In this document: positions 35,713 through 48,394 of the stretch, piece by piece | Position numbering within the stretch: the first letter of the stretch is position 1 | Layout of the letters: each line of letters opens with the position of its first letter | From: Gnetum montanum | Lineage: Eukaryota; Streptophyta; Gnetopsida; Gnetales; Gnetaceae | Length of the DNA: 64,000 bases | Assembly (NCBI GenBank): GCA_015680685.1 | Contig: MNCI01035854.1 | Coordinates: 253,654-317,653 of the forward strand | Direction of reading: 5' to 3' | Notes under the pieces: model-generated | Seen by the model: only the letters and a program-made list of their open reading frames with translations | What the model was told of the DNA's origin: nothing | Database searches by the model: none | Made by a program: the position numbers and the translations under genes

Positions 35713-38700
35713 CTATGGATATAAAATTTAGAGGTCAGATTTCTCAGGCTACCTAGACATTTCATAATCTGTTATAAATTTCAAATCCTTTAAAAATACA
35801 TCAATACATTTGCACAACAATAAGCCCACGCAATTGCAATAAACCTAATGTGTCTAGATTATGAAATACATGTTATAAGATGGAGCATTATATCCTCTTA
35901 GCATATTCTATAAAACTAAAATTGGAACGGTTGATACATAATATGATGCAGATTAGATGAATTCTTTTTCTTTAATTTTTCTTTTTGGAATAGGAAAAAA
36001 AGAAGATTTTATTAATAAGAAATTTAAAGTGTCCTTAGAAATTACTTGGATGTAGAGATCAATCAAAGATCATCCTCCTAGATCTGTCCCAACAATATGG
36101 GTCAGCTACATGAGTTCACTTTTGTCATTTGCCTCTATCAAGAGCTAATGATTTATCTATTTGCAATTTTATCATTTCTGCATTTTTTTCCTTTTTTCTT
36201 TTTTTTTAAGAAAAATTGGGCATATATATTATGAACATGAAATTAGTACAAACGCTGGGGAGGGATGCCCTCCTGCGATCATAAAAAGCAGGGCTAGGTG
36301 GCAAGGAACCAAAGTTTAGCCATTAACAAAATACAGACAATCATTTCAACCTTGGAGTGTGATTGATCAACTAAAGTTTCTCCAATTCTATTACATAATG
36401 TACATTTTAAAATATTTTACAATGGCAAAGAAACCATTGTAAGCTCTCTCTTCAACTTTTACATATAGAAAAAATAAGCATTTTTCAAACCAAAACGGTC
36501 ACCTAGATTGCAGGCATCTGCATCCTGTAGTCTTGATACTTGAAGACCAACTCCTCTCACTTCTTTAAGATCTGCCAAAATAAGTATCCAAAGTTATAAT
36601 GGTAATATAACCAACATCCACAATCCTAAAGAAGCATAATAATTTCAGATATGGTAATCTTGAAATGTTGCTTGACCCACGACTCCTCGAAAAGGGGTTA
36701 TTTTGTGCGGGAACGACTGGTTTGTAACAGCCACTGTTTAATCTCCAAAGAATGTGTATTCTTGCATGTAAGACAGAGAAGAAACTTTTTACACATGAAA
36801 ATGAATAATCAATAATTTCCAATGCTGTTTTAAAATTAAGCTGGCAGTATATCCTGGACTGAACCAAGTGTAGCAACAATTAAGGTAACATGTTACTGTG
36901 ATTATTGTATGAAATTGCTGTGAAAATCAGGTATACAGCTTTTCTGAATACTGTGTTTGTTACCAGGCAATTTCCCCTGCAATTTCAGAACAATGCCTCC
37001 AAGGCTCAAACCATGGAATCCTTTATAAGTAGATAACAAGTTTTTAAACTGCAAAATTGCATAAGAAAAATGTACGACATAAAGAACCACAGTTAAAACA
37101 ATCAAATGTCCAAACTTGCATATCTTTGTACCATCACTTAAACAAAATGCTATGGGATGTTATAAATTTCAGACCTACTGAAACTGTTTTTAATTAAGTC
37201 AGAAACCCTCTGGATCCATTACACCAGTTCAGTTTCAACAATCTCTTTCATACAAAATCCTAGTAAAACCTGCTACCTGTTATTTGTCAGCTAAACGTGG
37301 TACCAACTGAGCAATGAAGCTATTGGCATGAATGTTTCAGTTTTCATATTAAACTTCAATAATTGACACCAGTAACCTGATATGGAAAACTTATCAAATC
37401 TATCAAAGTTTATCCTTATTTTCTTTTCAAGTCCGTTTATAAAAGAAAAAGAAAACAGTATCAAGGAAAAACCATTATGACATACCAAGGTTAAAAGATG
37501 AAAATATCTGCCAGCTAATCTTAAAGAGAGTATGACATTCATCTGTAGCAGAAAGAATCTACATTGGCAAGAAAATATATCACTCAGTAAGCTGAACGAC
37601 AGCTGTAAAAATATAAATATTGAAATGAAAAGCTACTTGAATAGAATGCTACCGTAACAGAGTGACTAAGGTTATCACAAACTCCACAGCCCATAAACTT
37701 GATTGGTTCGCCAGCACCTCTCTTTCTCTTTTTAACCTGTTAAAGGCATATAACTAAATTATTCTCACAAGTAACAATTTTAAAACCGTTATTTGGCACC
37801 AAAATCACACATCCGGGAAACAACCTGAAAGAGGCATCGCTTATCAACAATTCAAGGTTTTCCATGTAAGTTCAAAGTGTCATAGATCATAGACTACTAA
37901 AGAATATATGTTTTCTTCAGTTAAATAAGAAAACAGAATTATGATTTAACTTCTCTTACCTTCAGTGTGATTGTCCGACCTTTGACAGAAGCATCTTGTA
38001 AACGGGCAGACACTTCCTTACTTAGCTTTAACATAAAATGATGAACCTAGCATAGAACAAAAAATATGAGTTTAAAAAATTTTTAAAGAGCAGGATAATA
38101 GAGAGCATCATTTGTGCTCCAAAGGTTACATTTTGATCACAGCATCTCTTTTGGAAAGTCTAAAAACAAAATTTTATTAGGAACAAATTTTATGAAAGTT
38201 CAACAATTTATGGTGAGACAAAGAAATTTTTGAAACTGTAGAAATAAGCTTTGATGAAATATATCCAAGCAGTATGCTTCCAAATAATTTTTGAAAATGG
38301 AGAAGAGGGGAAACATACAATGTTTTGATTTTTGTGACGTACCTCATCCAAAGTATTAAATCGTACACCCCAATTGACTTCAGCACCTACAGACTTCAAG
38401 TCCTGCATGCATTTGTAACATCAAAACCAAAAACTTTTGGGCTAGATCTGCAAAATCTATAAGCAATTACCATACAATGAGGTACACAATAATTTTGGCC
38501 AAGAGGCCAATTATCAGCTAGCCAGACTTTGTCATGGAGAATAAATAATTCATCATCAGCATCCTAGGCTTTTTCAGACTACACAGGTTGGCAATGGAAA
38601 TTAAATAATTAAGATTCATAAAGCTGGGGTAGATGAACTCTGTCAAACAGTTATTATGGATATGCAATGGGAAAATGGAAAGTCAATTTCATCATGATAA

Positions 38701-41700
38701 ATCTATATTTGTTAATAATGGTGACATAAGAAAGCAACCCAATAAATTAATTCTGGATTTCAATATTGTATAAAAATAAAAAGATTCCCTTAGCCAAATT
38801 ATATATGTGTATTATAAATATATGGTTAAACTAGTCTCAATGGCAAAAACAATCAATATGCCAAAAGCTTCTGTTTGAAAATCAAAACTAAAGTAAATGT
38901 CACTGCAACCATCTATATATGTGTCCCAGTAGAGATAAACATTGCAAAAATATACAAGTTACTTCCTCTTGAAGGGTGGAGAAAAAAGTATTTTGCAGAT
39001 CCTTTAACTGGCAAGGGTCCGATTTCATTGCAATAATGCACACTGGATATTGGTGGATAAGCGGCTTAAGTTTCAAGTGGAGGCATGAATTGAGGGTTAC
39101 TTTGATACTTATGAACTAGAGTCACACACCTAGGCCGATCACAATTCAGATGTTATTACCACAAATACTGAAAACCCCAGCAGGAAAAGGAGTCGGGGAT
39201 CGAAACTATCAAATAAGGGCCTCAAGGTCTCTTCAAAAGCATCCTATGGGCTCAGTATGTACCAGAAGACAACTAAAAGAAACTGTGAGAGACTGGAAAG
39301 CAACTGAGGTTTTTCATGCATAATGGAGTCTTCTTGTTGCCTTTTAAATGTAAAGGACAACATAAAAACTGCAATCATCCATGCATGTCTTTTGTTTGCT
39401 TGAAAGGACTAAGGAGAAAAAATAGAAGGAAGGAAAGCCCAAGAAATTCGATCCTTAAAAACCATGAAAGAATTGTAAGAAATGAAGTGGCTCAAGTAAC
39501 TAAAATATTGTTGTATTATTTACATATAAAAATAGAAAAAAACTCTATATTAAAGGCCAACTGAAAATATACAATTGTTTAAAAACATTTTCAAACCTGC
39601 GAATCTTGAATTTCACGATTATCAATTCCTCTGCAGTAACTCCACAACAATTGTCCTGTCTTATACCCATATTGTCTTTGAAGAGTATCCTATAAACAAG
39701 AAATTTCAAACCATTTTTCAAGCGCATGACTATAATCTTTGTAGATAATTGAATGCAATTTATCGAAGAATAAAAATATGATCTCCACATTGAAAATCAC
39801 ATGCACTGTCAATTTATCACGATATTTTTGATCGTAGATCACTATATCGACAATAACAAGGAAATTACCGCAGTAAATGCACAATATCAATGCTCATGCA
39901 TACCTTTGAAACTGCTTGAAGTTGTTTACAATTGTAAATATTTTCACTGTTTAATTTTTCCTGAAGAGCATGACCCACACCTGGTAGTTCACTAACTGAA
40001 AGTTGATCCAAAAAATGTTCCACCTGTAAAAATTAATATGGAACCATTAACATTAACCAGAAAATATTTTTTCACAAACTATAAGAATAGTGTGTCTTGG
40101 AGAAAAAGCAAACCTCAAATTTTCAGATTCAACAAGACAACATAATGTCTACAAGATAAGGCTTTTTTGATTAATAAGCATTCATAAAAATCTTTGTGTG
40201 ACATTAGAAAATTTTCTTTCCATTTTCTGTCGTCGTAGTTAACTGTAATCTTATGAACAAAACTTATTGTCTTTTGCTGGCCCAACAGCAAAGTCAATTG
40301 TATGTTACCATTGACCTAATTATCTACCTAAGGATCTAAGTTTAGAAAACTAGATATAAATGAAATTAGAAACTAAACTAGGCTAAATTAGATAACTAGG
40401 TGCAATTCTAGTCTAACGATAAAAGAAGTTTTCAGAGAACAACAGGTCATCCTAATTCTACATATAAAATGCTAATCGTGTTGATAAAAATAGTGTCATA
40501 CGTAATCTACTTCAACAAAATAAGTCATGCAGATTTAATGAGAGTAACAAAATGCAAATACTGAAAATTTTTCAATCATTACCTCATCTGGTTGGACATA
40601 ATATTGACCATTGGGCTTGGCACAACTGGTAGCCATGCGGGCTAACAGCAGATTCTCTGCAATGCCAGCACTAGCTGTACACCTTGTAACATCAAAAATT
40701 TCTCTTCTAATAGCCATTATGATACCATTGGGATCTTCAATCCCTGTCAAATCTAGGTATGCCTCATCACAGCTTAGTGCCTGTACTCAAGATATGTGTA
40801 AAGAAGTCATTCACAAATTTCAAAAATGAAGTTCCTATAAAGAACATAACAAAGAATACTAAGAATACATAGAAAGATAAATACAGTACTTGAACTTTGC
40901 TACGGTACTTGTGCAAAATATCATAAAACAGATCAGCAACCTTCACCCAAACATAAAATAAAAATTTTTCAGTAAAATACATCATAATTCAAAAACAATA
41001 TTGATACATTATGATGATTTATACTTACTGCAACCATTGAAAAACAGAACTAGCTTCTGGTTAGATAAATATACCTCTTGATATGCTTCAAAATTATAAG
41101 GAACAATGGAAAGATCAGGACACAAAAGTTTGGCATCCCTAACAAACATTCCCGCCTTAATGCCTGCAAAGAAAGAAGAAAATTTCAGAATAGCTAGTGT
41201 GAAAATAACAATTAATGATAATATTTTATCTTTTCTTTAGCTAATTGAAAATTTTATTGTGGAAATTGAGATATTCACCATAGGTACGAGCTGGATAATT
41301 TGCAGAGGAGATTTCAGCAGTTCCTTTAGAGTTATCTGAGTGACATACAGCAACAGGTTTACCCTCTAAATCAGGTCGATCACGAACCACAACTGCAACA
41401 AAAAAGCAATCCTGCGTATCAAATAGAGGGAATTAGTAAGATGTGTTTGAAAAATGAATAAATACAATAAGAAATTTAAGGATCACAAAAGTCACAAAAA
41501 ATCCACTGCTACAAAGTCATTATAGAAGGGCTACAAATTGCCTACAAATTGCTTACAAATAACCTGTGTATCTACACATAAATAATACCCATATTAAGCA
41601 ATGGTCATACCAAATGCAGCAAACAACTATACCATATCAATGTGTGCAACAACACGTGTGTTATGACTGGAACATGCTTTATGTTCAGAAACTGCATCCC

Positions 41701-44700
41701 TATCTGATTTAACTGATTTTCCAGCATACCGTTTACGATACCGGTTCTTCCAAGTCCCAATAAAATGCAATCTAGAGTTCTGTACTCACTTAAAAAATAA
41801 TAAATTATAAATGCAATATTCACCAAGATTTCTAAACAATTACATTTACATTGCCATATTCTTTTATAAATAAAACCCCTAAGCACCTCGGTCAGCATAA
41901 AATCATGCAAAATGATAATTGAATTGTTAAACCTGCCTTGAAATAGTTCTCAACAAAATTTGTATCTCCAAGCGTTGAATGCGATGTTTTTGATGTCATA
42001 TTTCCAAAGGCATCACTGCTTGCAGAATTGCAGGCCAGAGCAGGATCTACTTTTATTGTCTTGTTTTCATTGCATGCACCAGAATTGTCAACTAGAAAAT
42101 TATCTTTGAAATCCGATGTGCTTAAGATTTGGGGATTACAATCTTCTGCTACTGTGCTATCATTGTTACAACTCACTTCCACTCCAGAATCAGACGCACC
42201 TACATTTCTGATATCTGTGGACAATATCATGCTGCTGACGCAATCCCCTGTTTCAAAAACTTGTGCATTGGAATCTTCTTGCAGACATAAAAGATGATTA
42301 CTAGAATCTTCCTTGAATTCCTTAGGGTTTTGAATACTGGCTTTTGCACCAAAGAAGGCACTCAACCTCCGCTGTTGAGGGCAATCATTTGCAATACGGT
42401 CAAGTTGGTATGATGCCACTGAAAAGGCAAATTTGTTACTAGTCTTTCTAATTTACATATAAATCATATCCAAACATCTTAAAATCATCACAGAAAAAGT
42501 TTAAACTACAGAAAAGTTAAGTCACTTCAATTAACATACAGTAATGTCAACAATAAAATTAAAATAAAGATTGGTGACATGAAGTGAGAAAGGAAACAGA
42601 TTTTTTATTGTTTCCCCCCAAGATCTAGCTCATTTCAGCTATTCAGACGTTAAAGTAACTTTTTGTGTAGCTGGTCTTTAATATTTATTTTGAGAAAAAA
42701 AAACTTGAAACAGGCAATCAAACATTGTGAACCGGGTGGCATAAATGGAATTAGGTGCATTCAGACAACCAAATACATGACCACATAACAGGCTGAGGGT
42801 TGTCTTAAAGTAATAACCAAGCCATAACAACAGTTTGGACTGTGCAGTTAGGAGCCAGACAAGACAAGCATTCAAAATGGTAAGATCTAGTTGAATGTGT
42901 TGTCTAGAGCGCATTCTATAGTCAATCTCACACGTTACTAGCAACTTGTAAATTTCATGAGTTAAGAACATTGTTTCATACTCTACTAGGCAAACGACTA
43001 CGAACAAGTGCTGAAAATGGTATGATCTAGCTCGAGGTGTTGCTATAAAGGGTCATTCTACAATTGACCTCACACATTACTAGCAACCTATAGATTTCAT
43101 GGGTTGAACACTGTTTCATAATATACTAGGCAAAGAACCATGAAATTTGTGTGCTGAGAAGTTTGTGTATTCAGTTTCCACTATTCAGGTAACTGAAGAA
43201 ACTAATTCTGCATCAACAGAATCCTCTTACACAGTTAAGTTCCTACAACGGTATTTATTACTTCTTACCAAATTGCTTCTGCATTATAGAAATTTAACGC
43301 TAGTTTCATATTTGCATTATTTTTCTTACCCAATGTTTTGAAATGACCTGTCAACTTTGTACTATTCACACAACCTTACCAGGCAAATCATATTTTTGAG
43401 ATAAAACAAAAAGTAATTTGCACACTCTGAAAATCTTTCCTTCATTGTGTTCAAACCAACATCAATGAGACATAACTCACTAGGTTAGAATGTGTGGTTT
43501 GGGGTTGTGCAAGTCAATGGATCAAATCCAAGCAGGCTATGCTGAAACACATGCCACCTTGGGATATTATAAAATATAAAATTCAGAGGATATGATGTCA
43601 GGAAGGCAGCTGACCACAGAAAATTACAGTCAGTTCATCCACCTAACTTAACAGGAAGGTCCATGTTATTAGGATAAAGCCACCAAGATGACTATTGAAT
43701 TCAGGATAACATCTTTAATGAACATTTATAGGCCAAGGATATATATGTATAGGCTAAGAGCATGTATATCACCGGATAGGCTTCCTGACAGCCTGTATAA
43801 GTTCACATCTAAATAATAATGTTTTTGTTAAAAAAAGTTGGGTAAATAACCTAGATTGAATTTAGGTGCAGTAGACTTAAATTAAACTTCAACTAAGTTC
43901 ATAGGTTTCCACCTATATTATAAGGTTTCCTTGTATTAACCTTAAAAGGGGTTCTATCTAGGCTCTTATCTTTATGCCTAAATAAGAAGTTTTGCTTAAA
44001 GAACCTTAGACTATCCTTAGAAAAGAGTACAACCTACCTTATACAACCATTCTAACCTCAGTAATGGCAAGTTACATTGCACAATAGTAAGTAACCAAAA
44101 AAAGCCTGGACATTCTCATCCACTTCATCCTGGATGAGGCATCCTGTTTTAACTAGGATTCAGTCAACAGGATAAAATTGTTCACTTTGAAGAGCATCTT
44201 GTGTGGCTTCTGCAACATAGTTATTGGACGTCTGTTTACTTGTTTTATATGACTTTGAAGTGCAGAAAAGTGGTTTCTGAAAATAAATTGACTGCTACAT
44301 TGGACCATAAAAATGAAAAATGCATATTCTTCGGTGATTTCAGGTGTGAACATGCAAATTACATGCTCCATTTGATTTACACAAAGATGCAGTTGTGCAT
44401 AACATTTTTCATAGTCTCAATAGCTTCTAGAATTGTCATCAGATCTACATCAAAACATGCATTCAACAGATATTTGAACAGGAATATAGATATTCAAAAC
44501 TAGTATGGTTTTGCATTCTAAGAAGCAGAAATCCTCAGAATATAAAGATTTTTTGAACTACCAGGTAAAATTTTGTTTGCAGCAATACTATCAAGAATCC
44601 ACTGAGGCTTCACAACTGGTAGACCCCTGCTGAACGACCTACGGGTATAGGACATGTGAATATCAGTGAATTAATATAAAAATTAAAAGTAACCGAGATG

Positions 44701-45271
44701 CAAATCATGCAGGAAATTAGAAAAAGATGTTACCGTAAATTTTTCACCTTGCTTTCCGGTAAATTGCTACATACAATATGAGTAACCTTGCTTTTGGAGA
44801 AGTAATTCACATATCTACCACCATATCTAATCATATAACTCCGTAACTCCTGAATATCCAAAAAACCAGGACATTAAGAAATTTGAAGGTGATGTGAAGG
44901 TGATGAAGCCAAGATCTGCATAGACTGAAGAATTTCACATATTTTGAGAAAGTAAGTTAATAAATTTTACATGAAGAATCGAACATATATAACAAAAAGG
45001 CTTTATAAGACCTGATTTGAAGGTATAGTATAACCATCAACAAATATTGAGATGCAACTAAAAAGACTCTTTGGCCCTGTTGATGTGGAAGATTTTCCTT
45101 CACTGAAATTAAAATAGAATCATTGAAATATGTGAGCAATATCACAACAGTGCACAGACTTTTCATGGGAATAACAATAAAATAAGCATGTACTTGTCAA
45201 ACCTTGCCCGACTGTTCTCCAGATCAGATTGAAATTGAAGGCCAAGCTTCCTTTCTTTCTCAGACATGTAA
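32583..45271 (-). CDS. REV1: REV1 DNA polymerase / dCMP transferase (5' exon missing)
   Basis: Twenty-two exons join without a stop in 1,091 codons: 45271-45203, 45102-45012, 44849-44734, 44638-44562, 42418-41937, 41779-41633, 41411-41279, 41163-41075, 40940-40890, 40780-40583, 40023-39904, 39689-39597, 38402-38343, 38046-37960, 37736-37653, 37558-37486, 36571-36503, 35712-35635, 35507-35047, 33992-33837, 33732-33233, 32625-32583. Every phase matches. REV1 is a nuclear Y-family translesion enzyme that inserts dCMP opposite lesions and recruits other polymerases with Pol zeta. Order: BRCT, linker, polymerase, three UBM-like motifs, C-terminal helical domain. One intron appears to be GC-AG (41936). 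The first visible exon starts with the last base of a codon, so at least one upstream exon is missing; plant REV1 is about 1,100 residues, so only a short N-terminus is absent. Confidence 0.95.
36503..42418 (-). other. REV1: REV1 catalytic exons: Y-family polymerase
   Basis: A 161-residue acidic, Ser-rich linker exon (42418-41937) ends in 'NFVENYFK'. 'NSRLHFIGTWKNRYRKR' and the first metal-binding motif 'HIDM|DCFF' follow; the intron falls between Met and the second Asp. Palm/finger blocks 'KPVAVCHSDN', 'TAEISSANYPART' and 'GIKAGMFVRDAKLLCPDL' come next. The second catalytic motif 'ALSCDEAYLDLTG' is at about 40740-40780, then 'CTASAGIAENLLLARMAT'. The helix-hairpin-helix part reads 'LPGVGHALQEKL'. 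The little-finger exons end at 'EVRGVGLQVSRL'. Catalytic Asp and Glu are all intact. Confidence 0.93.
42865..43141. repeat. About 139-base tandem duplication in a REV1 intron
   Basis: Two diverged copies (42865-43004 and 43005-43141) share 'aaatggta(a/t)gatctag', 'cattactagcaac' and 'tactaggcaaa'. A weaker third partial match lies at about 43340-43395. It sits in the 2.1 kb intron between BRCT and linker exons. Confidence 0.8.
44562..45271 (-). other. REV1: REV1 N-terminal exons: BRCT domain
   Basis: Four exons encode 'YMSEKERKLGLQFQ', then the BRCT core: 'LFSCISIFVDGYTIPSNQ', 'ELRSYMIRYGGRYVNYFS', 'VTHIVCSNLPESKVKNL' and 'GLPVVKPQWILDSIAANK'. The conserved GG turn and the Trp of BRCT helix 3 are present. 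In REV1 this domain binds DNA ends or PCNA and helps recruitment to stalled forks (family knowledge). Confidence 0.92.
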
Positions 45272-46129
45272 CTACCACAACAATATCCAATAGTCAAAAA
45301 CATCTTGAAATTTAAAATGGAAAATAAAAACACAATCCCATAAGAGCAATGCAATGGAAACAATTACATAAGCATCCTCAGTATGACTGAGGGCACAAAT
45401 CTTCAATCCATAAGAAACTAATCAACCTATTGTGGCATGTGAATGACAAACCTTGCTTACATTATCTTAGCACATTTTTACAATAAAAATTGCAAAAAGT
45501 ATATTATCTTGCTCGCATTGTAGCCATGATCTTCAAATGAGTGCAATCATTTCAACATTCAAACATGAAAAAGCAAAGAGCATCATTGCAATGAAATACA
45601 AACATCTACTCAAAATAATGGCACAGATTGTGAAAATATGTTGCAAAGGCCAAGCATAACCTTTGTTGTGATAATATTCATATAGAANAATTGTGCAACA
45701 GGTTCTGGTTTTGTTCTGCTGAGAAAGGCAGCCTTCCTTTTTTTATTTTTTTATTTTTTTCATTTCCAGCAGCATCTGTGTTTGTATACTGAAAAACAAT
45801 TCAAGAAGCCCAAGTTTATAGAAAGAAGATTTAAGGGGAAAAAATGGAGCTACACCAAGCATATCAATTCAATTGCAACTGATGATGAATCTAGTATGAT
45901 TCAAAACATCTTGCAAAGAAAAAATAATATGAAAGCTATGGATGATGCATCTAATTCATAGTTACTTTGTTGCTTTATGTTTAATTTATTATGAACATTT
46001 TGCAATTAAACATCAATCGAAAATGCTTTATCTTTTTAAAACTTTGTTAGATTATAATTTGTGAACAAATGAACTTTAATAGTATTTAAGCTTACAGCAA
46101 TAGAGTTTGCATGGTAATCTACATGAAGA
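45272..46129. other. Presumed 5' intron of REV1
   Basis: AT-rich, no exon recognised. The missing exon should end in a codon's first two bases, probably GG before the first visible TAC ATG, followed by a GT donor; I did not find a convincing one here. A single n lies at 45688. Confidence 0.4.
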
Positions 46130-47015
46130 AATCTACATGAGGTTGCCAAAACATTTTGAAGCTCTGGACAAAAATCTGATTTACATTTTGAAAAAGTGCC
46201 TCTATGGATTAAAGCAAGCTCCCGAGCAATGGTCCAAAAAGTTTGACCATTTCATGAAACATAAAAATTAATCAAAGTGGGAATTTGATCATTGCATTTA
46301 TCTTCAAGGATAGTTGCCTAATAAAGTTATGATTTTGCTATTATACATTGATCCTATGATAATGGCAAGCAATGATATATTTAAAATTCAAATATTAAAA
46401 GATGAAATAAATAAGTGTTTTTCTCCTAAAGATCTTGGTCCTGCAAAACAAACTCTGGGAATGAGAATACTTAAGAGATAAGTCACAAAAGAAATTGTGG
46501 CTGAACTAAAATGATTGCATAGGTAAAGTGTTTAAAAGATTTAAGATGTAGGATCGTATTCCTGTATGTACTCCATTGGCAAGACGTTTTCAACTATCAA
46601 AAGCAGAGTGCCCATTTACAGAAGGAGAGAAGAAAAGAATAGTCAATGTCTCATATGCTTCTGTCGCTGAAAGTTTGATATATGCAATGGTTTGTTCTAG
46701 GCAAATATCTCTCATGAAGTGGGAGTTGTCTCACATTTTATGACCAATCCTAGACCAAGGCACTGGAAAGTTGTCAAACCAATCTTAAGATATTTAAAAG
46801 GTACGCAAATTTTAAGCCGGATTGCAAAGATCCACAGAGATCAACCTTTGGTTTCATTTTCTTATTGGCAGTGGTGTTGAGAGTCGGATGTCTTGTCTTC
46901 AACAAGATGTCATATTATCAACTACAAAGGCTAAGTATATTACTTTAACAGAAGCTGTTAGGGAGGGTCAGTGGACGAGCAGGATAAGCATTCAAGCTAT
47001 ACATGATGATCCACT
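46130..47015 (+). pseudogene. Ty1/copia reverse transcriptase-RNase H relic
   Basis: Copia RT blocks are clear: 'KKCLYGLKQAPEQWSKKFDH' (about 46190), 'SKWEFDHCIYLQG' (about 46275) and 'LLYIDPMIMA' (about 46340), where the usual Asp-Asp of the active site reads Asp-Pro. 'FSPKDLGPAKQTLGMRIL' follows. RNase H-region blocks are 'YASVAESLIYAMVCSR' (about 46650) and 'SCLQQDVILSTTKAKYITLT' (about 46890-46950). Stops and a lost catalytic residue make it dead. It lies upstream of REV1 in the opposite orientation, perhaps within its first intron. Confidence 0.8.
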
Positions 47016-47753
47016 NTACTTTCAACTCCATCACCTTGATGGCTTTTTATAGCCAATTTTAGGNGCGCATTCTTCCTTTGCCACTTTGCTCATTCTTCCA
47101 TCGCTTCTCTGTTCTTTCTCTTCAGTTTATNTTATTTTCTTTTTCTTTTTCTTTTTCTTTAAAAAAAAAAAAACAAAGGCCCCATGCCAAGCAAGNAAGT
47201 CTGTTCAATACGACTTGCAAATTATTTTGTTTCTCAGAAACAGAATCTGCATTGCTCANGCACAAAGCACTGGAAAGTTGTCGAACCAATCTTAAGATAT
47301 TTAAAAGGTACGCAAATTTTAAGCCGGATTGCAAAGATCCACAGATCAACCTTTCGTTTCATTTTCTTATTGGGAGTGGTGTTGAGAGTCGGATGTCTTG
47401 TCTTCAACAAGATGTCATATTATCAACTACAAAGGCTAAATATATTACTTTAACAGAAGCTGTTAGGGAGGGTCAGTGGACGAGCAGGATAAGCATTCAA
47501 GCTATACATGATGATCCACTCTTTGTGAATATACTCTGTTTTGTCTTTTATTTTCAGCATTAAACATAGCGCATTCTTCCTTTGCCACTTTGCTCATTCT
47601 TCCATCGCTTCTCTGTTCTTTCTCTTCAGTTTATCGCATTGATTAAATCTTTCATTCCATTTGCAGCTGTGTTCAAATGCCTTAATATAACAAGTCTGTT
47701 CAATACGACTTGCAAATTATTTTGTTTCTCAGAAACAGAATCTGCATTGCTCA
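46761..47753. repeat. About 505-base duplication made of three matched blocks
   Basis: Three blocks occur twice in the same order: 46761-47015 with 47268-47520, 47065-47130 with 47569-47634, and 47197-47258 with 47692-47753. The last two pairs look identical in length and sequence. Segments between the blocks differ completely between copies. In the first copy every block edge carries a single n (47016, 47064, 47131, 47196, 47259). This points to stitched contig ends, not a biological duplication. Confidence 0.8.
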
Positions 47754-47893
47754 ATCCATTTCAATTTTTTTATGCCTAGCCAACAAGTCACAGGTTGATT
47801 CCAAGGATATGGAAATGAGACTTTATTATGCATGTTCTACATTTTATCATGTTATGCATCTTCTGCTTAAATTCTACAAAATTATCGTTATGC

Positions 47894-48394
47894 NNNNNNN
47901 NNNNNNNNNNNNNNNNNNNNNNNNNNNNNNNNNNNNNNNNNNNNNNNNNNNNNNNNNNNNNNNNNNNNNNNNNNNNNNNNNNNNNNNNNNNNNNNNNNNN
48001 NNNNNNNNNNNNNNNNNNNNNNNNNNNNNNNNNNNNNNNNNNNNNNNNNNNNNNNNNNNNNNNNNNNNNNNNNNNNNNNNNNNNNNNNNNNNNNNNNNNN
48101 NNNNNNNNNNNNNNNNNNNNNNNNNNNNNNNNNNNNNNNNNNNNNNNNNNNNNNNNNNNNNNNNNNNNNNNNNNNNNNNNNNNNNNNNNNNNNNNNNNNN
48201 NNNNNNNNNNNNNNNNNNNNNNNNNNNNNNNNNNNNNNNNNNNNNNNNNNNNNNNNNNNNNNNNNNNNNNNNNNNNNNNNNNNNNNNNNNNNNNNNNNNN
48301 NNNNNNNNNNNNNNNNNNNNNNNNNNNNNNNNNNNNNNNNNNNNNNNNNNNNNNNNNNNNNNNNNNNNNNNNNNNNNNNNNNNNNNNNNNNNNN
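47894..48394. other. Assembly gap (501 N)
   Basis: Run of N with no sequence. It separates the copia-derived block from the LTR of element 3, and could hide the missing REV1 first exon. Confidence 1.

Noticed and set aside
36902-37105. Possible extra REV1 exon (frame 'FHGLSLGGIVLKLQ')
   Set aside because: The flanking exons (37558-37486 and 36571-36503) join in phase and give the conserved 'EVRGVGLQV', so this stretch is intronic.
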